NCBI GenBank assembly: GCA_026705345.1
Contig: JAPPAV010000017.1
Span: forward strand, 41,665 to 105,664
Length of the DNA stretch: 64,000 nucleotides
Direction: 5' to 3'
From: Gammaproteobacteria bacterium
Lineage (GTDB): Bacteria > Pseudomonadota > Gammaproteobacteria > Pseudomonadales > Azotimanducaceae
The translations under genes and the position numbers were made by a program. Of the stretch, positions 41,212 through 50,909 are shown in pieces. A model generated the notes under the pieces. The model saw only the letters and a list, made by a program, of their open reading frames with translations. It had not been told where the DNA came from and did not search any database. Positions within the stretch are counted from its first letter, which is position 1. Each line of letters starts with the position of its first letter.

Positions 41212-41997
41212 TCAGGCGATCAACGGTGGCGGGCGAACCGGCGTGTCCACTACCGGATAGCCGACCCCGACCAGGTACAGGCCCTGTGGGGGTGCCGTCG
41301 ATGGCGCCCGCGACCGATCCCGCCCGTCGAGCAATTCCTGCAAATCCGTTGCGCCGAGTTCACCGATGCCGACTGCACGCAGTGCGCCCGCGATGTTGCG
41401 CACCATATGGAGCAGGAAGGCGTTGGCGGTGACATCGATCGCCACGTAGCCGTTCTTGCGGACCACCCGGATGGCCTGCACGTTCCGGTACGGCGTCTTC
41501 GATTGGCATCCTGCAGCGCGGAACGCGGAGAAATCTTGTTCGCCCAAGAGGCACTGCGCCGCAGCGTGCATTTCTTGCGGTGCCAGCGGTGTTCGGCACC
41601 ATGCAACCAAGCCGCGGTGAATGACGGGCTTTTCGGGCGCATCGCTGAATACGTACACGTATCGCCGCCAAAGGGCATCGTACCGGGCATGGAACGATTC
41701 GACTGCGCGTGCCCAGACGATCCCGATGGTGTCCGGCGTCAGGCTCGATACGCCTCGACGCCACGCATCGAGGGGTCGTTCGGCCGAGGTGCGGAAGCTC
41801 ACCACCTGGCCGGTGGCATGCACGCCCGCGTCGGTCCGCCCGGCGGCGACGATCCGCACGCGCTCGTTGGCAACCCGGCCGATGGCATCTTCCAACGCAT
41901 CCTGGACGCTACTGGCGTGGGCCTGGCTCTGGAAGCCGTGGAAAGCGCCGCCGTCGTATTCGACGCCGAGTACGATGGTGCGCTGGAGGCGTTCCAC
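41212..41997 (-). CDS. truA: tRNA pseudouridine(38-40) synthase
   Basis: TruA isomerises uridines 38-40 in tRNA anticodon stems. The 261-residue protein shows VEYDGGAFHGFQSQ, the catalytic Asp in AAGRTDAGVHATGQV, and late motifs FRAAGCQSKTPYR and FLLHMVRNIAGALRAVG. The start is GTG at 41997, 10 nt after asd. In relatives trpF follows directly; here about 5.5 kb of other genes intervene. Confidence 0.96.
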   Translation of the reverse strand: MERLQRTIVLGVEYDGGAFHGFQSQAHASSVQDALEDAIGRVANERVRIVAAGRTDAGVHATGQVVSFRTSAERPLDAWRRGVSSLTPDTIGIVWARAVESFHARYDALWRRYVYVFSDAPEKPVIHRGLVAWCRTPLAPQEMHAAAQCLLGEQDFSAFRAAGCQSKTPYRNVQAIRVVRKNGYVAIDVTANAFLLHMVRNIAGALRAVGIGELGATDLQELLDGRDRSRAPSTAPPQGLYLVGVGYPVVDTPVRPPPLIA

Positions 41998-42007
41998 GGC
42001 AACGGCG

Positions 42008-43021
42008 TCAGCCGATCAGCTCGCCCACCTCTTCGGCGATCTGGATGCTGTTGAGCGCGGCCCCCTTGCGGACGTTGTCGGAGACGACCCACAGGTCGAG
42101 ACCCCGCTCGTGGCTTGGATCGCGGCGGACACGGCCGACGAAGACACCGTCCCTGCCCGCCGCATGCTCGACCGCAGTCGGTGCTTCGTCACCTTCGACA
42201 AGGACCACGCCCGGCGCCGAGCGCAACAGATCCCGGGCTTGGGTCGGCGAAATCGCATCCCGCGTCTCGACATGAACCGCCATCGAATGCCCGTAGTAGA
42301 CAGGTACGCGGACGCAGGTGGGATTCACACCCAGGTCGTCGTCCTCGAGGATTTTGCGGGTCTCGTTGACGACCTTCGTCTCCTCGTCGCTGAAGCCGTC
42401 CTCGCCCATCGTCCATGCATGGGAGATGACGTTGAAAGCCATCTGCGCGGGATGCACGGGAAACCCGTCGATCGGATCGCCGCGCACTGCCTGTTGAGTT
42501 TGGTCTTCGAGCTCCCGAACACCCGAAGCGCCGGCCCCCGAAACGGATTGGTAGGTCGCAACGTTGATTCTGTCGATGCCGACGGCGTCGTAGATGGGCT
42601 TGCACGCGACCGTCAGGGGAATCGCCACGCAGTTCGGATTGGCGATGATGTTCGGCCCGATGCCGTCCGCAATCCGGTGTCCGTTGACTTCGGGCACGAC
42701 CAGGGGAATGTCAGCCTTCTGCCGAAACGCCGACGTGTTGTCGATGACGATCGCACCCGCCGCTGCGGCTCGCGGCGCGTGTTCAAGCGAAATGCCGCCG
42801 CCGGTGGAGAACAACGCCAGCTGCGTGCCGGTGAAATCGAAGTCGTCGAGGATCTCGACAGTCCGAGATCGTCCGCCCACGGTGAAGCGCCGGCCCGCAG
42901 AACGCGAACTGGCCAACAGGCGGATGTCTCCCGCCGGAAAGCGGCGTTCGTCGATTAGCCGGCGCATGGCCGTGCCCACGGCACCGGTGGCGCCCACGAT
43001 CGCGACGTTCAGTTTATCCAT
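42008..43021 (-). CDS. asd: Aspartate-semialdehyde dehydrogenase
   Basis: Asd reduces aspartyl phosphate to aspartate semialdehyde for lysine/threonine/methionine and cell-wall diaminopimelate. The 337-residue protein has VGATGAVGTAMRRLI (NADP), the catalytic Cys in IANPNCVAIPLTV, Gln in TYQSVSGAG, and the late His in RVPVYYGHSMAVHVE. The residues after the Cys (VA) differ from the more usual ST. The Cys distinguishes it from the inactive Usg paralogues that can occupy this place in the leu-truA cluster. Confidence 0.92.
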   Translation of the reverse strand: MDKLNVAIVGATGAVGTAMRRLIDERRFPAGDIRLLASSRSAGRRFTVGGRSRTVEILDDFDFTGTQLALFSTGGGISLEHAPRAAAAGAIVIDNTSAFRQKADIPLVVPEVNGHRIADGIGPNIIANPNCVAIPLTVACKPIYDAVGIDRINVATYQSVSGAGASGVRELEDQTQQAVRGDPIDGFPVHPAQMAFNVISHAWTMGEDGFSDEETKVVNETRKILEDDDLGVNPTCVRVPVYYGHSMAVHVETRDAISPTQARDLLRSAPGVVLVEGDEAPTAVEHAAGRDGVFVGRVRRDPSHERGLDLWVVSDNVRKGAALNSIQIAEEVGELIG

Positions 43022-43084
43022 GTTTGGCCAGGCGCCGTTCAGCGGACGCGCACACTAGCACCCCCTGCCCGGTGCCGCTAGCTA

Positions 43085-43217
43085 CTACCCGGATTGACGC
43101 AGCAGCGCCTCCAGTTCCGCGACGCGGGCTTCCGCCGCAAGGCGGGCCGCTGCTTCTTTGTCGCGCTGCGCCGCCGCTTTGTCGTCTGGCGGTCTCGGAT
43201 GCAATCCCCGCGCTTGC
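43085..43217 (-). pseudogene. Remnant of a Uma2-type C-terminal tail
   Basis: Between leuB and asd a minus frame running to TAG (43087-43085) reads PPDDKAAAQRDKEAAARLAA and then EARVAELEALLRQSG. This Ala/Glu/Arg coiled coil is the usual C-terminus of Uma2 proteins. There is no start or catalytic core; the leuB stop abuts it. It looks like the decayed end of an inserted or deleted Uma2 gene. A short inverted repeat (CTAGCGGCACC...GGTGCTAG) lies just beyond. Confidence 0.5.
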
Positions 43218-44288
43218 TTACAGTGCCGCGATCACCGCGTCCGCCATCGCGTCCGTGCCGACTTTCCGTAACCCATCCGCGCCTCCAGCCGGCATGATGT
43301 CGGCAGTGCGATTGCCTTCTTCCAACACCGTGTTCACGGCCGACTCGACCCGGTTGGCGGCTTCCGCCTCGCCGAGGCTGTAGCGCAGCATCATCGCGGC
43401 GGACAGGATCGTCGCTAGGGGATTGGCCATGTTCTGGCCGGCAATGTCCGGGGCGCTGCCATGCACCGGCTCGTAGATGCCCTGGCCTTCGGCGTTCAGC
43501 GACGCCGACGGCAGCATTCCCAACGAACCGGTGAGCATCGCCGCCGCGTCGGACAGGATGTCGCCGAACAGGTTGCCGGTGACGATGACGTCGAACTGCT
43601 TCGGTGCCCGTACTAGCTGCATTGCCGCGTTGTCAACGTAGAGGTGATCGAGTTCGATGTTCGGAAAGTCGGCGTGGACCTCGGTGACCACGTCTCGCCA
43701 AAGCTGCGTTACCTCGAGCACGTTCGCCTTGTCCACGGAAGTCAGACGCCCTTTTCGTTTGTCGGCCAGATCGAAGGCCACCCGGGCGATTCGCTCGATC
43801 TCGTCCTCCGTGTACTCGTCCGTATTGAAGCCTCGTCGTCGGCCATTGTCGTTCTCGACGCCGCGTGGTTCCCCGAAGTAGATGCCACCGGTCAGCTCGC
43901 GAACAATTAGGATGTCGAGACCCGCGACGAGTTCGGGGCGCAGCGACGAGGCGTCGGCCAATGGCGCGTACAGCATCGCCGGACGCAGGTTGGCGAAGGC
44001 GTCAAGGCCGGCGCGCAGACCTAGGAGACCCTTCTCCGGGCGGTGCTCCATGGGGAGGTCGTCCCATTTCGGCCCGCCTACGGCGCCGAGGAGCACGGCG
44101 TCCGAGGCACGGGCCGATTCAAGCGTCGGAGTAGGCAACGGCGTTCCGAGCTTGTCGATGGCCACGCCGCCCAACTCGCCGGTTTCGAAGGAGAGTTCCA
44201 GATCCAGCGTCTCGAGTACTCGAAGCACGTGGGGCATCACTTCCGCCCCGATGCCGTCACCGGGAATGACCAGGATGCGGTGTGTCAT
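43218..44288 (-). CDS. leuB: 3-isopropylmalate dehydrogenase
   Basis: LeuB oxidatively decarboxylates 3-isopropylmalate in leucine synthesis. The 356-residue protein shows [38 protein letters not shown], the active-site Tyr/Lys region ([19 protein letters not shown]), [10 protein letters not shown] and [18 protein letters not shown]. Its ATG overlaps the leuD stop (ATGA). Confidence 0.97.
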   Translation of the reverse strand: MTHRILVIPGDGIGAEVMPHVLRVLETLDLELSFETGELGGVAIDKLGTPLPTPTLESARASDAVLLGAVGGPKWDDLPMEHRPEKGLLGLRAGLDAFANLRPAMLYAPLADASSLRPELVAGLDILIVRELTGGIYFGEPRGVENDNGRRRGFNTDEYTEDEIERIARVAFDLADKRKGRLTSVDKANVLEVTQLWRDVVTEVHADFPNIELDHLYVDNAAMQLVRAPKQFDVIVTGNLFGDILSDAAAMLTGSLGMLPSASLNAEGQGIYEPVHGSAPDIAGQNMANPLATILSAAMMLRYSLGEAEAANRVESAVNTVLEEGNRTADIMPAGGADGLRKVGTDAMADAVIAAL

Positions 44289-44938
44289 CGGGTGTTGCCG
44301 CCGCGGGCGAAAACCCAAGGCATGCGTCGGCGATGCCGCGACTCGAATTCACGGATGGCGTCGGCGTGCGCAAGGGTGGCCCCGATGTCGTCGAGTCCCT
44401 CCATGAGCTGACGCTTGGGTTCCGATTCGATGTCGAAGTGCGCACTAAACCCGGACCCAAGTACAGCTTGCGCCCCGAGGTCGACCCGCAGCGTGTAGCC
44501 CGCTTCGTGATGAACAATTCCGAACAATTCGTCGACATATTTTTTATCTAAAACAACAGGGAGGAGCCCGTTCTTCAATGAGTTATTGAAGAAGATGTCG
44601 GCAAAGCTGGGCGCAATCACACAACGGAAGCCGTATTCCTGAAGGGCCCAGACGGCGTGCTCCCGGCTCGAACCGCAACCGAAGTTGTCACGTGCCAAGA
44701 GGATGCTGGCACCCGCGTAGCGGGGCTCGTTCAGGACGAAGTCGTGGTTGATACGACGCTCGTTGGCATTCTTGCCGATCTCTCCCTCGTCGAGATACCG
44801 CCATGCATCGAACAGGTTGTCCCCGAATCCCGTGCGGCGGATGGACTTGAGAAACTGCTTGGGGATGATCTGATCGGTGTCCACGTTGGCCCGGTCGAGC
44901 GCCGCGACGGTTCCTTCGTGCTGTTCGAACGGGTCCAT
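44285..44938 (-). CDS. leuD: 3-isopropylmalate dehydratase small subunit
   Basis: The 217-residue swivel-domain subunit contains [36 protein letters not shown] and [12 protein letters not shown], all diagnostic of LeuD. It pairs with LeuC to isomerise 2- to 3-isopropylmalate. The ATG overlaps the leuC stop by one base. Confidence 0.97.
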   Translation of the reverse strand: MDPFEQHEGTVAALDRANVDTDQIIPKQFLKSIRRTGFGDNLFDAWRYLDEGEIGKNANERRINHDFVLNEPRYAGASILLARDNFGCGSSREHAVWALQEYGFRCVIAPSFADIFFNNSLKNGLLPVVLDKKYVDELFGIVHHEAGYTLRVDLGAQAVLGSGFSAHFDIESEPKRQLMEGLDDIGATLAHADAIREFESRHRRRMPWVFARGGNTR

Positions 44939-46353
44939 CAAGCGAGCTCGCGTACGTCGGTGAAGTAGCCAGCCACCGCTGCGGCCGCAGCCATGGCGGG
45001 ACTCACCAGGTGGGTACGCCCCTGGTGTCCTTGCCGGCCCTCGAAGTTGCGGTTCGATGTCGCCGCCGAGCGCTCGCCGGGATATAGCCGGTCGTCGTTC
45101 ATGGCGAGACACATGGAGCAACCCGGATCGCGCCATTCGAATCCCGCGCTGCGGAAGATCGCATCGAGGCCCTCCGCTTCCGCCTGCTCCTTGACCAATC
45201 CCGAGCCCGGCACGGCCATGGCTTGGGTGACGCTGCCCGCTACGCGGCGACCTTCGAGAACGGTCGCCGCGGCACGGAGATCCTCGATCCGGCCGTTCGT
45301 GCAGGAACCGATGAACACCCGGTCAACGGGCACCGAGGCGATGGGAGTACCCGGTTCGAGGTCCATGTACGCCAGCGCCCGTTCGCAAAGCTCCCGCTTC
45401 GCCGGATCGTCGAAGTCGTCGGGTGCCGGGACGTCTTCGTCGATCCCCAGCACGAGCTCGGGGGACGTCCCCCAGGTGACCTGCGGGACGATGCCCGTGG
45501 CGTCGAGCCCGATCTCGGCGTCGAAGTTCGCGTCTGCGTCCGACACCAGCGTGCGCCAGTAGTCTTCGGCCCGGTCCCACATGGCGCCTCGCGGAGCGAA
45601 CGGTCGTCCGTGCACGTAGTTGAGCGTGGCGTCGTCCACCGCGACCAGTCCGGCGCGCGCCCCGGCTTCGATCGACATGTTGCACAGCGTCATTCGCGCC
45701 TCCATGGACAGCGCCCGAACCGCGCTTCCCGCGTACTCGATGGCGTGTCCCGTGGCACCGGCGGTACCGATTCTGCCGATGATGTTGAGGATCATGTCCT
45801 TGGCGGTGGTACCGAAAGGCAGTTCGCCGTCCACCTCGATCCGCATGTTGCGGCTCTTGCGCTGGACCAGGCACTGGGTGGCCAGAACATGCTCCACCTC
45901 GGAGGTGCCGATGCCGTGCGCCAATGCCGCGAACGCGCCGTGGGTCGACGTATGCGAGTCGCCGCAGACGATCGTCATGCCCGGCAGCGTGGCACCCTGC
46001 TCCGGGCCGATCACATGGACGATGCCCTGGCGCCGGTCCGTCATCGCGAACTGTTCGATGCCGTAGCGTTTGCAGTTGTCGTCCAAGACGAGCACCTGCT
46101 CCTTCGCCACGGGATCGTCGATGCCGTCGACCCCGTGAGCGCGGTTGGTTGTGGGCACGTTGTGGTCCGGCGTCGCCAGGTTTGCGTCGCGCCGCCACGG
46201 GGAACGCCCTGCCAAGGCCAGTCCCTCGAACGCTTGCGGTGAAGTGACCTCGTGCAAGAGGTGCCGATCAACGTAGAGGATCGTCATGCCGTCGTCGCGT
46301 ACGGCGACCACATGCGCATCCCAGATCTTGTCGTAGACGGTCTTTCCGGCCAC
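44938..46353 (-). CDS. leuC: 3-isopropylmalate dehydratase large subunit
   Basis: The 471-residue aconitase-type subunit has [44 protein letters not shown] (first cluster Cys) and [11 protein letters not shown] (two further Cys) for the 4Fe-4S cluster. The start is GTG at 46353 ([15 protein letters not shown], the normal N-terminus). It is first in leuCDB; the 144-bp spacer upstream is divergent with a cytochrome gene. Confidence 0.96.
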   Translation of the reverse strand: MAGKTVYDKIWDAHVVAVRDDGMTILYVDRHLLHEVTSPQAFEGLALAGRSPWRRDANLATPDHNVPTTNRAHGVDGIDDPVAKEQVLVLDDNCKRYGIEQFAMTDRRQGIVHVIGPEQGATLPGMTIVCGDSHTSTHGAFAALAHGIGTSEVEHVLATQCLVQRKSRNMRIEVDGELPFGTTAKDMILNIIGRIGTAGATGHAIEYAGSAVRALSMEARMTLCNMSIEAGARAGLVAVDDATLNYVHGRPFAPRGAMWDRAEDYWRTLVSDADANFDAEIGLDATGIVPQVTWGTSPELVLGIDEDVPAPDDFDDPAKRELCERALAYMDLEPGTPIASVPVDRVFIGSCTNGRIEDLRAAATVLEGRRVAGSVTQAMAVPGSGLVKEQAEAEGLDAIFRSAGFEWRDPGCSMCLAMNDDRLYPGERSAATSNRNFEGRQGHQGRTHLVSPAMAAAAAVAGYFTDVRELA

Positions 46354-46497
46354 GGTCCGCTCATCGGGCAAAAGAAGGAGCAGGAATGGTAGGGGTGGTG
46401 TCCGCCCAAGACAACACACGGGGTCTCCGAGGGTCCGAGTCGTTCGCATTGCAGCGGTCCAACCGTTGCTGCACTATCGCCTTCGAGGGCAAACCCA

Positions 46498-48963
46498 GTG
46501 ACTAGCGCTCCGTTTCGGGCCGGCCTTGCCAGCGTCGTCTTCTGCATGACCGGCACTGTCGCGCTCGCCACACCCCAGGCGAGCCAGCCCGGTCAGGTTG
46601 TCGCCGAAGCGTTCGTCCGGACCTATTGCGCAAGCTGCCATACCGAGCGAACCCAGCACATTCGTTGCCAGCGCTGCCACACCGAACACGGCGATGCCAC
46701 CTTCGCCGATCTCGATCTCGCCGAGATCGCGAGCCATCCCGAGATCTGGGAGAAGGTCGTCGTCAAGCTGCGCGCCGGACTGATGCCGCCTCTCACCGCG
46801 CACCAGCCCGATCAGGCGACGGCGGATCGATTTCGCCACTGGTTGACGGCCGAGCTCGACCGCGCGGCGGCACGCCGGCCAGACCCCGGCCCGACGCCGG
46901 TGTTCCGCCGCCTGAACCGCAACGAATACCAGAACGCGGTCCGCGACCTCCTCCACGTGGACATCGACGCCGCTCACTTCCTGCCGGCCGACGACTCGAG
47001 CCACGGGTTCGACAACATGGCTGGCACGCTGCGTATTTCGCCCCTCCTCATGGAGCGCTACCTGGCAGCTGCCAAGGCGGTGAGTCGCCTGGTCGTGGGA
47101 AGCAAGGAGGCATTCGACAGCCGGACCTACCATATCGGCACCGAGGCGGAGAGACGGGTTCGTTCCGGCGACCCGGTGCCCGGCGCGGAGGGCGGTACCG
47201 AGCTTCGTCACTACTTTCCCCGGGACGGAGACTACGAGTTCACCGTGTCGCTCGAACCCGTCAACCGGCCCGGTGCCCGGCGGACGACCCCCGTGCTCGT
47301 CGACCGCCTGCTGGAACTCGCCGTGGACGGCAATCCGGTCGGCACCTTCACCGTCGCCAAACCCGACCGGGAGATTCGCGAGCCGCCCAAGTTCCGCGTA
47401 AGAGCGAAGGTGACCGCGGGCGAGCACGACGTAGCCGCCCGGTTCTACAAAGCGCCGCTGAATCTCGTCGACGGTCTCTTGGAGCCCCAGGTCAACGAGC
47501 GTGGCGAAGGCGACATCGCGGGGGCCAGCGGATCCGTACCGCGGCTCAACGCGCTGACCGTCGAAGGCCCCTTCGCGGTCGGGGGCCGTGGGCACACGCC
47601 GAGCCGGCAGGCGCTCTTTCTGTGTAGCCCCGAGACCCCGGCCGAAGAAACAGGCTGCGCCGAAACAATCCTCGCGGCACTCGCCAGGCGAGCGTTTCGG
47701 GGCCTGGCAACCGAGGTCGAATCGCGGTCGTTGGTCGACACCTACCACGATGCGCGGAAACGCGGCGACTCCTTCGACGACGGCATCGGCTATGCCGTGC
47801 GAAGGCTTCTCGTCAGCCCCCTCTTTCTGTTCAGGGTCGAAGCCGACATGGAATCAGAGCGGCGCGCCGTCCGGCCGGTAAGTGCGAGAGAACTCGCATC
47901 GAGGCTGTCGTTCTTCCTCTGGAGCAGCATTCCCGACGAACCGCTCCTCAGCGCTGCGGAACGGGGCCTTCTGGATACGCCGGAGCACGTCGAGGCACAG
48001 GTTCGACGGATGCTCGCCGATCCCCGGGCGTGGGCCCTGACCTCGAACTTCGCCAGCCAATGGTTGGAACTGCGCAGCCTCGCCTTCTACCGGCCGACCG
48101 CACCGTTGAGTTTCCACTACGACGAGGCGCTGCGGGACGCGTTCCAAGCCGAGACCGAACGTTTCTTTGACTATGTACTTCGCCGCAACCGACCGGTGAC
48201 CGAACTGTTGACAGCGCGGTATACGTTCCTGAACAAGCGCTTGGCCGAACACTACGGAGTCGCTGGCGTGCAGCACCCGGATTTGAGGCGGGTGGAGCTC
48301 TCGGCGGAGAGCCCCCGCGGCGGACTCCTCGGGCACGGCAGCCTGCTGGCGATCACGTCGTACCCGGATCGGACCTCGCCGGTGCTGCGTGGGAAGTGGG
48401 TACTGGCCAATCTCCTCGGCACGCCACCGCCCCCGCCGCCCCCGGACGTGCCGGACCTGGAAGGCGGCAAACCCGGTGCGAAGGCGCCGACGCTGCGCGA
48501 GCAACTGAAGCACCATCGCGACCACCCGGCGTGCGCCAACTGCCACAACCTCATCGATCCGGCCGGATTCGCGTTGGAGAACTTCGACGCAATCGGCCGC
48601 TGGCGGGAGCGAGACGACTCGTGGAATCCGATCGACAGCGCTGCAATACTGCCGGACGGCACGATGGTCGACAGCGTCGGGGAGTTGAAGCATGCCCTGG
48701 TGCGAAAGCCGGAGCGATTCGCCACGACGATCGCCGAGCGACTACTGACCTACGCGCTTGGTCGGGGACTCGAGCCCTACGACGCGCCGGCCGTGCGCGA
48801 GATCGTCTCGGCGGGTGCCGATGAAGGCTACAGGATCCAGGCGCTCATCATCGGAGTTGCCCAGAGCTATCCGTTTGTGACGCGTCGGACCACCGCGTCG
48901 CTTGAAAACGAGACACCCGCGACGGCGCTGCATGCCCAGGCACAGAGCAGCGCCGCCGACTGA
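46498..48963 (+). CDS. DUF1592-type multidomain c-type cytochrome protein
   Basis: The 821-residue secreted protein has a signal region (VVFCMTGTVALATPQ) and then the domain series of planctomycete-type DUF1587/1592/1588/1585 proteins. It has FRRLNRNEYQNAVRDLL, LASRLSFFLWSSIPDEPLL, and a C-terminal haem site CANCHNLIDPAGFALENFD with LLTYALGRGLEPYD. Two CxxCH sites lie close together near the N-terminus (44-48 and 57-61). Function is unknown; such proteins often pair with DUF1501 proteins. Start GTG 46498. Confidence 0.85.
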   Translation: MTSAPFRAGLASVVFCMTGTVALATPQASQPGQVVAEAFVRTYCASCHTERTQHIRCQRCHTEHGDATFADLDLAEIASHPEIWEKVVVKLRAGLMPPLTAHQPDQATADRFRHWLTAELDRAAARRPDPGPTPVFRRLNRNEYQNAVRDLLHVDIDAAHFLPADDSSHGFDNMAGTLRISPLLMERYLAAAKAVSRLVVGSKEAFDSRTYHIGTEAERRVRSGDPVPGAEGGTELRHYFPRDGDYEFTVSLEPVNRPGARRTTPVLVDRLLELAVDGNPVGTFTVAKPDREIREPPKFRVRAKVTAGEHDVAARFYKAPLNLVDGLLEPQVNERGEGDIAGASGSVPRLNALTVEGPFAVGGRGHTPSRQALFLCSPETPAEETGCAETILAALARRAFRGLATEVESRSLVDTYHDARKRGDSFDDGIGYAVRRLLVSPLFLFRVEADMESERRAVRPVSARELASRLSFFLWSSIPDEPLLSAAERGLLDTPEHVEAQVRRMLADPRAWALTSNFASQWLELRSLAFYRPTAPLSFHYDEALRDAFQAETERFFDYVLRRNRPVTELLTARYTFLNKRLAEHYGVAGVQHPDLRRVELSAESPRGGLLGHGSLLAITSYPDRTSPVLRGKWVLANLLGTPPPPPPPDVPDLEGGKPGAKAPTLREQLKHHRDHPACANCHNLIDPAGFALENFDAIGRWRERDDSWNPIDSAAILPDGTMVDSVGELKHALVRKPERFATTIAERLLTYALGRGLEPYDAPAVREIVSAGADEGYRIQALIIGVAQSYPFVTRRTTASLENETPATALHAQAQSSAAD

Positions 48964-49064
48964 CCCTCTGCGACCGTCCGTCGTCCGTCATCTACACTAC
49001 AATGCCATGTTGCTAGCGCGCCCCGTGAACGGCGGGGCTGCGCTCCAAACACGAGGGAGAAACC

Positions 49065-49838
49065 ATGATCGACGCTCACTTCTGGCCGACGCCCAACGGG
49101 TGGAAAATCACCATCATGCTCGAGGAGTGCGGGCTCGACTACAACATCCATCCGGTGGACATCGGCGGAGGGGACCAGTTCAAGACCGGGTTCCTGCGCA
49201 TCTCGCCGAACAACCGGATGCCGGCGATCGTCGATCACGACCCTTTGGGCGGGGGCGAGCCGCTGGCGATCTTCGAGTCCGGCGCGATTCTCGAATACCT
49301 GGCGGAGAAGACCGGCAAGTTTTTGCCCGCGGACCCCCGCGGCAAGTACAAGACCCTGCAGTGGGTTCACTGGCAGATGGCCAACCTGGGACCCATGATG
49401 GGCAACGCCAACCATTTCAAGAACTACGGCAGAAATCTGGCCGACGACCCAAAGCAACTGGAATACGGCGTCAAGCGGTTCGTCGGCGAGGTCGACCGGC
49501 TGTCTGCGGTCATGGATGCCCAGTTGTCGGTCAACGAATACCTGGCCGGGCCGGAATACACCATCGCCGACATCATCAGCTACCCGTGGGCGTTCCTCGC
49601 CGGCCGCACGCTCGACGAGGACATGTCGGAATCGTTCCCCAACGTCCAGCGCTGGATCGATCAGGTGCATGCACGACCGGCGGTGGAAACCGGACGTCGC
49701 GTCGGGCGTGACCTTGGCCAACGCAAACTCACTGAAGAGGAGGAGAAAGCCCGACGCGAGCTCTTGTTCCACCAGACCACCGAATCCAACAAGCAGTTCA
49801 GGGCCGCCCGGGAAGCCGCGGCACAAGCAGCGTCGTGA
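49065..49838 (+). CDS. Glutathione S-transferase family protein (Nu-class/YfcG-like)
   Basis: The 257-residue protein begins IDAHFWPTPNGWKITIMLEE, the PTPNG motif of the YfcG/YghU (Nu-class) branch, known for disulfide-bond reductase activity. The thioredoxin half continues with NNRMPAIVDHD and FESGAILEYLAEK; the helical half has EYLAGPEYTIADIISYPW. GAGGGAGAAACC precedes the ATG. Its TGA overlaps the GTG of the AhpD-like gene (GTGA), so the two redox proteins are co-expressed. Confidence 0.92.
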   Translation: MIDAHFWPTPNGWKITIMLEECGLDYNIHPVDIGGGDQFKTGFLRISPNNRMPAIVDHDPLGGGEPLAIFESGAILEYLAEKTGKFLPADPRGKYKTLQWVHWQMANLGPMMGNANHFKNYGRNLADDPKQLEYGVKRFVGEVDRLSAVMDAQLSVNEYLAGPEYTIADIISYPWAFLAGRTLDEDMSESFPNVQRWIDQVHARPAVETGRRVGRDLGQRKLTEEEEKARRELLFHQTTESNKQFRAAREAAAQAAS

Positions 49839-50863
49839 CCGCGACGGCACAGCCCGTCGACCCGGCGACGTTGGCCGCCCACAACGCGACGCTCGAAGCC
49901 ATTGCGGCACCCGGCGCGTGGTGGAGCGGCCCGGACCGCCTAGCCATCGTTCGGGCTGCCCGCACTGCACCGACCTGCGCCTTTTGCGCCGAACGCGATG
50001 TCCCGACGCTCCCCATCGACGGCGAACATGACAACGACGGCGAACTGCCACCCATCGCCGTGGAAGCTATCCACGCCATCCGCAACGACTCCGGACGTCT
50101 TACCCGACGCTGGTTCGACGACGTGATCGATATGGGCATGCTGCCCGAGGCCTACGTGGAACTCGTTGCCGTGACGGCCAGTTCGGTGATCGTCGACACG
50201 TTCGCCCAGGGAATGGGCCTCGACATGCCCGAGTTGCCCGAAGGCGTTGGCGGCACGCCGACGTTGGAGCGTTCGGACGATGTCGAGGACGCCGGCGCCT
50301 GGTTGCCTCTAGCCCGCGAAGGCCGCGCCAACATCCTCCGCTCGCTCGCCCTGGTGCCGAGTGCGCTCAAGCTGTTCTTCGCGACGTTCGGACGCTCCTA
50401 CTACATGGCACCGGATTCCCAGTTCGCGCTGGACCGCGCGCAAGTCGAGTTGGTGGCCGCTCGCGTGTCCGCGGTCAACGAGTGCTTCTACTGAACGACC
50501 TCGCATACGGTGGCGCTCCGGGAGAGTGTCCAGGCCAACGACGAAGGCGACCTCGACGTTGTTACCGGACGGGGTGAGGGCGACGCCGGCGTGCCGCATG
50601 GCGCTTTCCTCGTCGATTTGGCCGATGCCGTGGCACGTTGGGGTTGGGACGAGATGCCAGCCGTTCGCCAACGCGGCATCGCGTTGATCGGTCCGAAAGC
50701 TACCAGTGATGCGATCCTAGTCGCCGCCGGTTTCAACGGCATCACCCGGGTCGCCGACGCCATCGGCATCCGCCTCGACTCCCGCACGGCCAACGCTTCC
50801 GTCGGATTGCGCGCACAGACCGGCATTGATGCGTTCGCGCCGGCGGAGAAGTGGACTGCCTAG
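49835..50863 (+). CDS. AhpD/carboxymuconolactone decarboxylase-like protein, candidate selenoprotein
   Basis: GTG at 49835 opens a frame that meets TGA at 50492-50494 (codon 220) and then runs on for 122 sense codons to TAG at 50861. The TGA falls inside the AhpD active-site motif: N-E-C217-F-Y-[220]-T-T-S-H224, that is CxxCxxxH with TGA for the second Cys. The downstream part reads as family-like protein (WGWDEMPAVRQRGIALIG). The N-terminal part has another CxxC (CAFC). AhpD-type proteins are thiol peroxidase-like. A SECIS-like hairpin follows at 50511. If TGA were a true stop, the protein would lose its motif. Confidence 0.75.
50511..50532 (+). promoter_or_regulatory. Candidate bacterial SECIS hairpin
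   Basis: The arms TGGCGCTC and GAGTGTCCA pair over 8 bp (one G-U) with a single bulged U on the 3' side and the apical loop CGGGA. The loop begins 25 nt after the TGA and has G as its second base. Published bacterial SECIS rules ask for 16-37 nt between UGA and loop, a stem of 4-16 bp and a G in the first two loop bases; all are met. It is coding sequence too, as expected for bacteria. Confidence 0.6.
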
Positions 50864-50909
50864 GACCTTCTCAGATTCCCCGCTAGTCGGCAAAGGTCGC
50901 GTGGGAGTT

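Noticed and set aside
46474..47748. A ~420-codon minus frame antisense to the DUF1592 gene
   Set aside because: Composition is that of an antisense shadow; the plus frame carries CxxCH and DUF1592 motifs.
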